From the NCBI GenBank assembly GCA_964638035.1, contig CAZWXD010000006.1, forward strand, positions 1-64,000: a stretch of DNA of 64,000 nt, written 5' to 3'. Positions 24,952 through 34,076 of the stretch are shown here, one piece after another. The notes below the pieces were generated by a model. The model was not told where the DNA came from and did no database searches. It was given only the letters and a program-made list of their open reading frames with translations. This DNA comes from JAGGAG01 sp964638035. GTDB taxonomy: Bacteria > Gemmatimonadota > Gemmatimonadetes > Gemmatimonadales > GWC2-71-9. The position numbers and the translations under genes are program-made. Positions within the stretch are counted from its first letter, which is position 1, and each line of letters starts with the position of its first letter.

Positions 24952-26259
24952 ATGGGCTTTCCGTACCCGAGTGACACGCGCGAGACCGTGGTGCTCTCCC
25001 GGTATTTCGGTGACCCCGGGGCGCGCACCTGGGCCGGCTGGGTCGAGCGGGGCGGCTACACGGCGCTCCGCAAGGCGGTTGCCATGCCCCGCGCCGAGGT
25101 CATCGAGCTGGTGAAGCAATCCGGCCTGCGCGGGCGGGGTGGGGCGGGGTTCCCCACCGGGCTCAAGTGGTCGTTCATGCCGAAGGATGATGGGAAGCCG
25201 CACTACCTGGTCTGCAACGCCGACGAGTCCGAGCCGGGGACCTTCAAGGACCGCGAGATCCTCCGGTGGACGCCGCACGCCCTGATCGAGGGGTGCGCGA
25301 TCGCGGCTCACGCCATCCAGGCCGAGCGGATCTACCTGTACATCCGGGGTGAGTTCACCGAGCCCTGGCAGGTGATGACGCGCGCCGTGGACGAGGCCTA
25401 CCGCGAGGGGGCGCTCGGCGGGAACGTCTTCGGCAGCGGGGTGCGCATCGACCTCGTGCTCCACCGCGGCGCCGGGGCCTACATCTGCGGCGAAGAGACC
25501 GCGATGATGAACTCGATCGAGGGCAAGCGCGGCAATCCCCGCGTGAAGCCGCCCTTCCCGGCGCAGGCCGGCGTGTTCGGGATGCCCACCACGATCAACA
25601 ACGTGGAGACGCTCGCGGCCGTCCCGCACATCCTCAACCAGGGCCCGGAGTGGTACAAGGGGCTCTGCCGGTCCAGCCCGAAGAGCACCGGCACCAAGCT
25701 GTTCTCGGTCTGCGGGCACGTGCAGCGACCCGGCAACTACGAGGTCACCATGGGCACCCCCCTGCGCGACCTGCTCGACATGGCGGGCGGCATGCGGCCC
25801 GGGCGAACGCTGAAGGCGGTGATCCCCGGCGGGTCCTCGGTGCCGATCCTCACGGCGGAGGAGGCCATGGACTGCGCGCTCGACTACGAGGGCATCGTCG
25901 AGAAGGGCTCGATGCTGGGCTCGGGCGGCTTCATCGTGATGGACGACACCACCGACATGGTGCGCACCATCTGGCGGTACACGAAGTTCTATGCCCACGA
26001 GTCCTGCGCACAATGCACCCAGTGCCGCGAAGGCACGGCCTGGACGACGCGCGTCCTGGCGCGGATCCTGGAGGGCCGGGGCAAGGAGGAGGACCTCCAG
26101 CTCCTCCTCGACCTGGCGGAGAACATGACGGGGAAGACCATCTGCGTGCTGAGTGACTCCTGCGCGGTGCCCGTGGTGAGCGGCATCCAGAAGTTCCGCG
26201 CCGAGTTCGATGCCTACCTGTCTGGGGCGCGCCAGCCCGCCCTGGTGGCCGCCCTGTGA
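24952..26259 (+). CDS. nuoF: NADH-quinone oxidoreductase subunit F (NADH/FMN)
   Basis: 435 residues. Binds NADH and FMN and holds [4Fe-4S] cluster N3. GLRGRGGAGFPTGLKW is the FMN/NADH glycine-rich loop; CNADESEPGTFKDRE and GAYICGEETAM follow. Cluster ligands are C352, C355 and C358 (ESCAQCTQCREG), with C398 in KTICVL as the likely fourth. ATG 24952 gives the expected N-terminus. Confidence 0.97.
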   Translation: MGFPYPSDTRETVVLSRYFGDPGARTWAGWVERGGYTALRKAVAMPRAEVIELVKQSGLRGRGGAGFPTGLKWSFMPKDDGKPHYLVCNADESEPGTFKDREILRWTPHALIEGCAIAAHAIQAERIYLYIRGEFTEPWQVMTRAVDEAYREGALGGNVFGSGVRIDLVLHRGAGAYICGEETAMMNSIEGKRGNPRVKPPFPAQAGVFGMPTTINNVETLAAVPHILNQGPEWYKGLCRSSPKSTGTKLFSVCGHVQRPGNYEVTMGTPLRDLLDMAGGMRPGRTLKAVIPGGSSVPILTAEEAMDCALDYEGIVEKGSMLGSGGFIVMDDTTDMVRTIWRYTKFYAHESCAQCTQCREGTAWTTRVLARILEGRGKEEDLQLLLDLAENMTGKTICVLSDSCAVPVVSGIQKFRAEFDAYLSGARQPALVAAL

Positions 26260-26304
26260 GCCCGCGCCGGCGTGCCGCGCCCCCGCGCACGTGGAGTCGT
26301 CGCC

Positions 26305-27870
26305 ATGGCTGACGTCACCGTCACGGTCGATGGCCAGGCGGTCGCCGTGCCCGCCGGCACGACGATCATCGAGGCCGCGAAGCGCGCGGGGGTGCTCATC
26401 CCGCACTACTGCTACCACCCGTCGCTGCCATCGCCCGCGGTGTGCCGCATGTGCCTGGTGGAGGTGGAGAAGGCCCCCAAGCTCATGCCGGCCTGTGTCA
26501 CCGCGGTGGCCGATGGCCAGGTGGTGCACGTCAACAGCCCGAAGGCGAAGGATGCCCGGCAGGGCGTGCTGGAGTACCTGCTGATCAACCACCCGCTCGA
26601 CTGCCCCGTCTGCGACCAGTCCGGCGAGTGCGAGCTGCAGGACTACGTGTTCCAGGAGGGACGGAGCGCGTCCCGCTACAACGAGTATCCCAAGCGGTTC
26701 AGCCCGGTGGAGGACTTCGGCCCCGACATCCTGTACGTCGCCACCCGGTGCATCCTCTGCACCCGGTGCGTGCGGTTCATGGCCGACGTGGCCGAGACGC
26801 CCGTGCTGAACGTGTCGGAGCGGGGCGACCGGGCATACATCGGCATCGCCGAGGAGCAGCTGCTCGACCACCCCTGGTCGGGCAACGTGGTGGACCTGTG
26901 CCCGGTGGGGTCGCTCCTCTCGAAGGACTTCCTGCACAAGGCACGGGTCTGGGACCTCGACAAGACGGCGAGCCTCTGTCCCGGCTGCACCCAGGGCTGC
27001 AACATCTCGATCGACACGCGCGACGACCAGGTGGTCCGGTTCCGCCCGCGGCCGAACCTCGAGGTGAACCGCCACTTCATCTGCGACACCGGGCGCAGCA
27101 GCTACCGGTTCCTGAACCGCGGCGACCGGATCGAGTCCCCGATGCACCGGGACGGTGGCGCACTCGTGCCGACCGACTGGGACACCGCCCTGGATGCCCT
27201 GGCCAACCTGGCAGCACAGCCCGGACCGGTCGTGATCCTCGCCTCGCCCCGGCTCTCGACCGAGTCCCTGGGCCTGGTGCGCCAGTTGGTGGATGGGCGC
27301 GACGTCGTGGCCGCGGTGGACGTCCCGCTGGGCGATGAGGCGCCCCTGGCCGGCATCCCCGGCCTTGCCCTCCGGCGCGAGCGCGCGCCCAACCTGCGCG
27401 GCGCGGAACTGGTGGGGTACGCCGCGGGACTGCAGGCCGCCCGGCAGGCGCTGCCACACGCCGCCCTCGTGCTGGTGCTCGACGTCGAGCCCGACACCGA
27501 CATGACGGCGGCCCTGGCCGCGACGCGAGCCCCGGTCGCATGGCTGGGCACGGTGCAGCCCGCCGCAGCACAGGGGGCCACCCTGGTCCTGCCCATCACC
27601 ACCTTCGCTGAGGAGACGGGGACCTGGGTCAACTGTGACAACCGGATGCAGCGCTACCTGCAGGCCCGTGGGGCCCCGGGCATGGCACGTCCCGCCTGGT
27701 GGGTGGCCGGCGAGGTGCTCGCGGGTCGCGGGCCCGATGCCGACGCGCCGGCCACCGCCGACGAAGCGCTGGCGCTGCTCGGAACCTTCCACCCGGTCCT
27801 GGCAGGCATCACCTCCCGCAGCCTCGGGTACAGTGGCCAGGTCATTGACGCCGCCGGGGTGACCGCATGA
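26305..27870 (+). CDS. nuoG: NADH-quinone oxidoreductase subunit G (short form)
   Basis: 521 residues. An N-terminal [2Fe-2S] ferredoxin domain (YCYHPSLPSPAVCRMC and a later Cys) is followed by the His/Cys site HPLDCPVCDQSGEC, the CILCTRC cluster region, and CPGCTQGC plus a later FICDTGR Cys, the N7-type site absent from mitochondrial homologues. The molybdopterin-like C-terminal part is much shorter than in E. coli, whose NuoG is about 900 residues. ATG 26305 is 45 nt after nuoF. The stop overlaps the nuoH ATG. Confidence 0.95.
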   Translation: MADVTVTVDGQAVAVPAGTTIIEAAKRAGVLIPHYCYHPSLPSPAVCRMCLVEVEKAPKLMPACVTAVADGQVVHVNSPKAKDARQGVLEYLLINHPLDCPVCDQSGECELQDYVFQEGRSASRYNEYPKRFSPVEDFGPDILYVATRCILCTRCVRFMADVAETPVLNVSERGDRAYIGIAEEQLLDHPWSGNVVDLCPVGSLLSKDFLHKARVWDLDKTASLCPGCTQGCNISIDTRDDQVVRFRPRPNLEVNRHFICDTGRSSYRFLNRGDRIESPMHRDGGALVPTDWDTALDALANLAAQPGPVVILASPRLSTESLGLVRQLVDGRDVVAAVDVPLGDEAPLAGIPGLALRRERAPNLRGAELVGYAAGLQAARQALPHAALVLVLDVEPDTDMTAALAATRAPVAWLGTVQPAAAQGATLVLPITTFAEETGTWVNCDNRMQRYLQARGAPGMARPAWWVAGEVLAGRGPDADAPATADEALALLGTFHPVLAGITSRSLGYSGQVIDAAGVTA

Positions 27871-29123
27871 CGCCAGAGATGAAGGGCTTCCTCCTGGTCG
27901 CGGTCATCAAGCTGCTGGCGGTGTTCACCATCACCATGGTGGGCGTTGCGTACATGACCCTGGCCGAACGGAAGGTCTCGGCATGGATGCAGAACCGCCG
28001 GGGGCCGAACCGGATCGGCTGGGCCGGCCTCCTGCAGCCGGTGGCGGACGGCATCAAGAACCTGATCAAGGAAGAGACCGCGCCCCCGATGGCGACCCGG
28101 ATGCTCTTCTTCCTGGCGCCGGTGCTGGCCTTCGTGCCGGCGCTCATGCTCTCGTCCGCCATTCCGTGGGCGAGCCCCCTGCCGCTCGAGTTCGACGTGA
28201 CCCTGCCGCTGCTGGGGCACGTGGTCCATCACGGGGTGACACCGCTGGCGGTGATGGACCTCTCGGTCGGGTTCCTGTACATCATCGCGATCTCCTCCCT
28301 CGGCGTGTACGGCATCGTGCTCGCCGGCTGGGCGTCCAACAGCAAGTACAGCCTCCTGGGCGGGCTCCGGGCCGCCGGGCAGATGGTGTCGTACGAGGTG
28401 GCCCTCGGGATGAGCCTCATCCCGGTGCTGCTCCTGAGCGGGAGCGTGGCCTTCCCGAAGGTCATCGCGGCGCAGCAGGAGGGGACCTGGTTCGTCATCC
28501 CCCTCCTGCTGGTCTCGTTCCTCTTCCTCGTCTCGGGCTTTGCCGAGACCAACCGGGCGCCCTTCGACCTCCCCGAGGCCGAGTCGGAGCTGGTGGCGGG
28601 CTACCACACCGAGTACAGCGCCTTCAAGTTCTCGATGTTCTTCATCGCCGAGTACGCCAACATCATGACCTTCTCGGCGCTGACGACCGTGCTCTTCCTG
28701 GGCGGGTGGGACATCCCCTTCACCCACTGGGACGAGGTCCCGGGCGTGGCCCAGTCGCTGGCGACCGGCCTCGTCATGGCGGCCAAGACCGCGTCGCTCA
28801 TCTTCGTGGTGATGTGGGTGCGGTGGACCGTGCCCCGCTTCCGCTACGACCAGCTCATGGACCTCGGGTGGAAGATCCTGGTGCCCACGGCGCTGGTGTG
28901 CATCGTCGTGCTCGCCGTGGCGCTGTACCTCATCGAGCACGTTGCCGGGATCACCGCACCACGGGCGCAGATGCTCTGGCTTGGCGGGCTCAGCCTGGCG
29001 TGCGCCGCCATCTTCTTCGTGCTGCTCGACCGGGGCACCCTCATCACGGGCAGTGCCGCGCAGGCCCGCCGGGCCGCGCTCCGCCAGGCGGGGCGGCCCG
29101 TGCGGGTGGGGGGGAGGGGCTGA
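27867..29123 (+). CDS. nuoH: NADH-quinone oxidoreductase subunit H
   Basis: 418 residues and about eight or nine membrane helices. NuoH links the quinone chamber to the proton channels. Typical are AERKVSAWMQNRRGPNRIGW, GLLQPVADGIKNLIKEE and the charged loop FAETNRAPFDLPEAESELVA with GYHTEYS. The last 60 residues run beyond the usual end (helix plus an Arg-rich tail). ATG overlaps nuoG by 4 nt, and the stop shares a base with the nuoI ATG. Confidence 0.96.
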   Translation: MTPEMKGFLLVAVIKLLAVFTITMVGVAYMTLAERKVSAWMQNRRGPNRIGWAGLLQPVADGIKNLIKEETAPPMATRMLFFLAPVLAFVPALMLSSAIPWASPLPLEFDVTLPLLGHVVHHGVTPLAVMDLSVGFLYIIAISSLGVYGIVLAGWASNSKYSLLGGLRAAGQMVSYEVALGMSLIPVLLLSGSVAFPKVIAAQQEGTWFVIPLLLVSFLFLVSGFAETNRAPFDLPEAESELVAGYHTEYSAFKFSMFFIAEYANIMTFSALTTVLFLGGWDIPFTHWDEVPGVAQSLATGLVMAAKTASLIFVVMWVRWTVPRFRYDQLMDLGWKILVPTALVCIVVLAVALYLIEHVAGITAPRAQMLWLGGLSLACAAIFFVLLDRGTLITGSAAQARRAALRQAGRPVRVGGRG

Positions 29124-29641
29124 TGGCCATCGGCGTGAAGGTCCTCAAGCGGCCCGAGGTGCGGGTGAGCTACGTGCGTGCCTCGCTCAAGGGCATGGCC
29201 CTCACCTTCCGGCACATGTTCCGGACGAAGGTCACCATGCAGTACCCCGAGGAGCGGAGCACCGCCGACCAGCGCGGCACGTGGTCCATCTCCAACCGCT
29301 GGCGCGGCACCCACCGCATGCTCACCGACGAGCAGGGCCGGGCCAAGTGCGTCGCCTGCGGCCTTTGTCCGCAGGTGTGCCCGGCCAACTGCATCAAGCT
29401 CGTCCCGGGTGAGGACGAGGAGGGCAACCGCTACCCGCTCATCTACGAGATCGACGAGTTCCGCTGCGTCTTCTGCGGGTACTGCCAGGAGGTCTGCCCG
29501 GAGGAGGCGATCCACGTGGGCGTCCACTACGAGAACTCCGAGTACTCCCGCGGGCGGTTCGTCTACGACCTGGAGCGGCTCTGCTCCCAGACCCAGCCCG
29601 TCTCCACCCTGTGGGACCCGTCCGACCCGAGGGGCGAGTAG
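29123..29641 (+). CDS. nuoI: NADH-quinone oxidoreductase subunit I
   Basis: 172 residues. Two ferredoxin motifs, CVACGLCPQVCP and CVFCGYCQEVCP, hold clusters N6a and N6b that pass electrons to N2. An N-terminal amphipathic stretch (GMALTFRHMFR) lies on the membrane. The ATG at 29123 shares its first base with the nuoH TGA. nuoJ begins one nucleotide after the stop. Confidence 0.96.
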   Translation: MAIGVKVLKRPEVRVSYVRASLKGMALTFRHMFRTKVTMQYPEERSTADQRGTWSISNRWRGTHRMLTDEQGRAKCVACGLCPQVCPANCIKLVPGEDEEGNRYPLIYEIDEFRCVFCGYCQEVCPEEAIHVGVHYENSEYSRGRFVYDLERLCSQTQPVSTLWDPSDPRGE

Positions 29642-29642
29642 C

Positions 29643-30191
29643 ATGGAACGGGGCGTGTTCTGGTTCTTCTTCGCGACCGCCGTCGCCTCGGCGGCCATGT
29701 GCGTCCTGCGGCGGAACCCCATCAGTGCCGCCATGTGGCTCGTGTCCACCATGTTCTCGCTGGCTGCCATCTTCGTCCTCCTCGACGCGCCGTTCCTCGC
29801 CGCCATCCAGGTGCTGGTGTACGCCGGTGCCGTCATGGTGCTCTTCCTGTTCGTCATCATGCTGCTCAACCTCGAGGCCACCCCCAGCGACCTCCGGGGG
29901 CCGCTCAGCCTCGGTGCGGCCGTGGCGGTGGCGGGCCTCCTCGTGGTGGAACTCGGCGCGCTGTGGGCCTACTCGCCGGCGCGGCTCGCCACCGAGTTGC
30001 TCGGGGCCCCCGAGGGCGCCGACCTCTCGGTGCTCTTCCCGGCAGCCCTGGGCCGCACGCCGCCCGGGAACGTCGTGCTCGACGTGGCGCAGCCGCTGTT
30101 CGGGCCCTACCTCGTGCCCTTCGAGGTCGCGGGCTTCCTGCTCCTCGCCGCCCTCGTCGGGGCGGTGGTCCTGGCCAAGCGGAGGATCTGA
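29643..30191 (+). CDS. nuoJ: NADH-quinone oxidoreductase subunit J
   Basis: 182 residues, five membrane helices. The conserved third helix IQVLVYAGAVMVLFLFVIMLL, with its Tyr-Ala-Gly-Ala hinge that interconverts pi-bulge and alpha forms in complex I, is visible. ATG 29643. nuoK follows immediately after the stop. Confidence 0.95.
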   Translation: MERGVFWFFFATAVASAAMCVLRRNPISAAMWLVSTMFSLAAIFVLLDAPFLAAIQVLVYAGAVMVLFLFVIMLLNLEATPSDLRGPLSLGAAVAVAGLLVVELGALWAYSPARLATELLGAPEGADLSVLFPAALGRTPPGNVVLDVAQPLFGPYLVPFEVAGFLLLAALVGAVVLAKRRI

Positions 30192-30497
30192 GTGGATTCG
30201 AGCCTGCTGGGTCCGTCGCTGGCGCTGTCCGGCATCCTGTTCAGCATCGGGGTGCTGGGCGCGCTGCTGCGGCGGAACGCGATCATCGTGTTCATGTGCG
30301 TCGAGCTCATGCTCAACGCGGTCAACCTGGCCTTCGTGGCCTTTGCGCGGTACCACGGCTTCGGGGGGCACGTCATGGTGTTCTTCGTGATGACCGTCGC
30401 GGCCGCCGAGGCCGCGGTCGGGCTCGCGATCATGCTGGCGCTCTTCCGGCACAACCAGACCCTGGACCTCCAGGACATCAACCTCCTCCACGGCTGA
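30192..30497 (+). CDS. nuoK: NADH-quinone oxidoreductase subunit K
   Basis: 101 residues, three membrane helices. The two proton-path glutamates are in FMCVELMLNAVNL and MTVAAAEAAVGLAI. GTG 30192 abuts the nuoJ stop; the TGA shares its last base with the nuoL ATG. Size and spacing are standard for the Mrp-like small subunit. Confidence 0.95.
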   Translation: MDSSLLGPSLALSGILFSIGVLGALLRRNAIIVFMCVELMLNAVNLAFVAFARYHGFGGHVMVFFVMTVAAAEAAVGLAIMLALFRHNQTLDLQDINLLHG

Positions 30498-32512
30498 TGC
30501 TCGCATCCTCACTGGACTCGGGAGCGGGGGCGCTGTCGCAGGCCCCTGGCGCGTACCTCTGGCTCGCGGTGCTGCTGCCGCTCGCCGGCTTTGCCGTCAA
30601 CGGGCTGCTGGCGCTGGTGCGCCCGGGAGCCAGGCGCCTCGTGGACCTGGTGGGTCCCGGGGTGCTGGTGGGCAGCTTCGTGATGATGGTGCTGGCGGTC
30701 CGGGCCCTGGCGGCACCCGGGGGACCGGAGGCGATCGAGGTGACGCTCTGGCACTGGATCGCGACCGGCGGCCTCGACATCGGCATGACCTTCCGGCTGG
30801 ACCACCTCTCCGGCGTGATGGCGCTCGTCGTCACCGGGGTTGGCAGCCTCATCCACGTCTTCAGCGTCGGCTACATGCGGGAGGACCCGGGCTACGCCCG
30901 CTACTTCGCCTACCTGAACCTCTTCATCGTGTGCATGCTGGTCCTGGTCCTGGCCTCGTCCATGCCGGTGCTGTTCATCGGCTGGGAGGGCGTGGGCCTC
31001 TGTTCCTACCTCCTCATCGGGTTCTGGTTCGAGGTGGAGGCGAACGCCACCGCCGGCAAGAAGGCGTTCCTGATGAACCGCATCGGCGATGCCGGCTTCC
31101 TCATCGCCATGTTCCTGGCGTGGGACGCCCTGGGGACGCTCGACTTCGCGGCGGTCGCGGCCCGTGCGCCCGGGGCGCTGGCACTGAACGGCACCGTGGT
31201 GACGCTGATCGCGCTGTGCATCACCGTGGGCTGCATCGGCAAGTCGGCCCAGATCCCCCTGTACACCTGGCTGCCCGACGCCATGGCGGGTCCGACACCT
31301 GTCTCGGCGCTCATCCACGCCGCCACCATGGTGACGGCAGGCGTCTACCTCGTGGCGCGAACCAGCGTCGTCTTTGCCCTGGCGCCCACGGCATCGCTGG
31401 TGGTGGCCTGCGTGGGTGCGGCCACGGCACTCTTCGCCGCCACCATCGCGCTCCGGCAGGATGACATCAAGAAGGTGCTGGCATTCTCCACGGTCTCGCA
31501 GCTGGGGTTCATGTTCCTGGCCGTCGGGTCGGGTGCCTGGGTGGCCGGCATCTTTCACCTCGTCACCCATGCCTTCTTCAAGGCGGTGCTCTTCCTCGGG
31601 TCGGGCAGCGTGATCCACGCGATGCACGGGGCGCTGCATGCCACGCACAGCCACGCTGATGCGCAGGACATGCGGAACATGGGCGGGTTGCGGCGCTGGA
31701 TGCCCTGGACCTGGGGGCTCATGTGGATCGCGACCCTGGCCATCGCCGGCATCCCGCCCCTGGCCGGGTTCTTCTCCAAGGACGAGATCCTCGCCTCGGC
31801 CTTCGGCCGCGCGGGTGGGGCAGGCGTGATGTACGTGCTCTGGGGCATGGCGACGCTCGCCTCCCTCCTCACCGCGATCTACATGGCCCGCCTCATGGCG
31901 CTCACCTTCCACGGGACCAACCGCACCGGCGCCGCCGAGCAGGAGCACCTGCACGAGGCGCCCTGGGTCATGACCGCTCCGCTGGCGGTGCTGGGCGTGC
32001 TGAGCGCGGTGGGGGGCTGGCTCAACGTGCCCCACGCCCTGGGTGGCCACGCCTGGCTGCACGGGTGGCTCGAGCCGGTGCTGGCGCCGGCCGCCGCGAT
32101 CCTGCCCGCCGCGATGCCCTCCCATGCCACGGAGCTGGCCCTCATGGGGTTCGCCGTGCTGGTCGGCGTGGTGGGCCTGCTCATCGGCTTCCGCGGCACC
32201 ATGCGCAGGGAGGTGCTGTTGCCGGCGGATGCGCCGCCGGAGACGGGGTTCCGCGCACTCCTTGCGGCGCAGTACCACGTGGACCGGATCTATGACCGCC
32301 TGGTGGTGCGGCCGCTCACCTGGTTCTCGCGGGTGGTGCTCTGGCGCTTCTTCGACCAGGGCGTGCTCGATGGCGTGTTCGTGAACGGCTCGGCGCGGAT
32401 CCTCCAGGGACTGGGCTGGCTCGGGAGCCGGTTCCAGACCGGGCAGGTCGGCCTCTACCTCCTCCTCATCGTGGCCGGCGCGGTCTGGGCGCTCGGCTAC
32501 GTCCTCCGGTGA
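30497..32512 (+). CDS. nuoL: NADH-quinone oxidoreductase subunit L
   Basis: 671 residues, an antiporter-like subunit at the tip of the membrane arm. The shared antiporter motifs appear in order: FIGWEGVGLCSYLLIGFW (Glu of TM5), PLYTWLPDAMAGPTPVSALI (Lys/His channel region) and DDIKKVLAFSTVSQLG. The C-terminal portion includes the long lateral helix (RALLAAQYHVDRIYDRLVV segment). nuoM begins 4 nt after the stop. Confidence 0.96.
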   Translation: MLASSLDSGAGALSQAPGAYLWLAVLLPLAGFAVNGLLALVRPGARRLVDLVGPGVLVGSFVMMVLAVRALAAPGGPEAIEVTLWHWIATGGLDIGMTFRLDHLSGVMALVVTGVGSLIHVFSVGYMREDPGYARYFAYLNLFIVCMLVLVLASSMPVLFIGWEGVGLCSYLLIGFWFEVEANATAGKKAFLMNRIGDAGFLIAMFLAWDALGTLDFAAVAARAPGALALNGTVVTLIALCITVGCIGKSAQIPLYTWLPDAMAGPTPVSALIHAATMVTAGVYLVARTSVVFALAPTASLVVACVGAATALFAATIALRQDDIKKVLAFSTVSQLGFMFLAVGSGAWVAGIFHLVTHAFFKAVLFLGSGSVIHAMHGALHATHSHADAQDMRNMGGLRRWMPWTWGLMWIATLAIAGIPPLAGFFSKDEILASAFGRAGGAGVMYVLWGMATLASLLTAIYMARLMALTFHGTNRTGAAEQEHLHEAPWVMTAPLAVLGVLSAVGGWLNVPHALGGHAWLHGWLEPVLAPAAAILPAAMPSHATELALMGFAVLVGVVGLLIGFRGTMRREVLLPADAPPETGFRALLAAQYHVDRIYDRLVVRPLTWFSRVVLWRFFDQGVLDGVFVNGSARILQGLGWLGSRFQTGQVGLYLLLIVAGAVWALGYVLR

Positions 32513-32516
32513 CCGG

Positions 32517-34076
32517 ATGACCGACTTCCTGCAGGCCATCGGGTACGGGCGCTGGATCCTCAACGTGCTCCTCCTCCTGCCCATGGTGGGGGTGGCGCTG
32601 GTGCTGCTGGCGCCGGAGCGATGGGCCCGGTGGCTCACGCTGGTGGTGGCGGTGGCCGAGTTCGTGCTGGCCCTCGGCCTCTGGTGGGCCTTCGATCCCT
32701 CCAACGGCGGGATGCAGTTCGAGTCTTCGTTCGCCTGGCTGCCGGAGTGGGGCATCAACTACCGTGTGGGCCTCGACGGCCTCTCGCTCTTCATGGTGCT
32801 GCTGGCCACGGCGATGATGCCCCTGCTCGTCTGGGGCAGCTGGTACGCCATCGACCAGAAGGTCCGGGGCTACTACGCCCTCCTCCTGGCGCTCAAGACC
32901 GGGATGATCGGCGTGTTCGTGTCGCTGGACCTCTTCCTCTTCTACTGCTTCTGGGAGGTCCTCCTCATCCCGATGTACTTCATCATCGGGAGCTGGGGCA
33001 GCACCAACCGGATCTATGCCGCCACCAAGTTCATCATCTACACCTTTGCCGGGTCCGTCCTGATGCTCATCGCCATCATCGCGATGGTGGCGATCATCGG
33101 GCGCGACACCGGCGTGGTGTCGTTCGACTACGACCACCTGGTCCGGAACAGCCAGCTGCTGGCGCCCCATGCGCCGTGGCTCTTCAGTGCCTTCGCGCTC
33201 GCCTTCGCGGTGAAGGTCCCCATCTTCCCGTTCCACACGTGGCTGCCGTACGCACACGTGGAGGCGCCAACCGCCGGGAGCGTGGACCTGGCCGTGATCC
33301 TCCTGAAGATGGGCACCTACGGCTTCCTGCGGTTTGCCGTGCCGTTCTTCCCGGCCTTCGCGCTGAGCCGCACCGTGGCGGCCGTCTTCGTCGCGCTGGC
33401 CGTGATCGGCATCCTCTACGCCGCGCTCGTGTCGATGGTGCAGCCCGACCTGAAGAAGCTCGTGGCCTATTCCTCGGTGAGCCACCTGGGCTTCGTGATG
33501 CTGGGCATCTGGGGCGCGACCGTGGCGAGCGTGCAGGGCGCGATCATGGTGATGATCGCCCATGGCATCTCCACCGGCGCGCTCTTCTTCCTCGTCGGCA
33601 TGCTGTATGAGCGGCGGCACACGCGACTCCTGGCCGACTACGGCGGCGTCGCTCGCGTGGCCCCGCTCCTGGGCACGGCGTTCGTGATCACCGCCTTTGC
33701 CAGCGCCGGCCTGCCCGGCCTCAACGGGTTCATCGGCGAGTTCCTGGTGCTCCTCGGCAGCTTTGGCCGGTTCCCGGTGGCGACGGCCCTCGCCACCCTG
33801 GTGGTGATCTTCTCCGCGGCGTACCTCCTCATTGCCACGCAGCGGGTGTTCTTCAACCCGCTGGTGGACGAGGAGAACCGGTCAATGAAGGATGCCACCG
33901 GCCGCGAACTCGCCGTGCTGATCCCCCTCGTGGCGGCCATGGTGTGGATGGGCCTCTACCCGCAGCCGCTCCTGCGGCGCACCGAGGCGGCGGCCCGCCG
34001 CTACGTGGAGATCGTGACGCCCTACCTCCCGCCGGCGCACACCGTGGAGGTGTCGGGCGCGGAGGTGCGGCCGTGA
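32517..34076 (+). CDS. nuoM: NADH-quinone oxidoreductase subunit M
   Basis: 519 residues and about 14 membrane helices. Proton-path Glu in FYCFWEVLLIPMYF, the central region FPFHTWLPYAHVEAPTAGSV and DLKKLVAYSSVSHLGFVMLG mark the second antiporter-like subunit. Overlaps the nuoN GTG by 4 nt. Nothing is missing relative to the family. Confidence 0.96.
   Translation: MTDFLQAIGYGRWILNVLLLLPMVGVALVLLAPERWARWLTLVVAVAEFVLALGLWWAFDPSNGGMQFESSFAWLPEWGINYRVGLDGLSLFMVLLATAMMPLLVWGSWYAIDQKVRGYYALLLALKTGMIGVFVSLDLFLFYCFWEVLLIPMYFIIGSWGSTNRIYAATKFIIYTFAGSVLMLIAIIAMVAIIGRDTGVVSFDYDHLVRNSQLLAPHAPWLFSAFALAFAVKVPIFPFHTWLPYAHVEAPTAGSVDLAVILLKMGTYGFLRFAVPFFPAFALSRTVAAVFVALAVIGILYAALVSMVQPDLKKLVAYSSVSHLGFVMLGIWGATVASVQGAIMVMIAHGISTGALFFLVGMLYERRHTRLLADYGGVARVAPLLGTAFVITAFASAGLPGLNGFIGEFLVLLGSFGRFPVATALATLVVIFSAAYLLIATQRVFFNPLVDEENRSMKDATGRELAVLIPLVAAMVWMGLYPQPLLRRTEAAARRYVEIVTPYLPPAHTVEVSGAEVRP

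Noticed and set aside
24205..27792. 1195-residue open frame on the minus strand opposite nuoE-nuoG
   Set aside because: It is antisense to nuoE, nuoF and nuoG, which have complete cofactor motifs. The translation is His/Arg/Gly-rich without recognisable domains, typical of GC-rich shadow frames.
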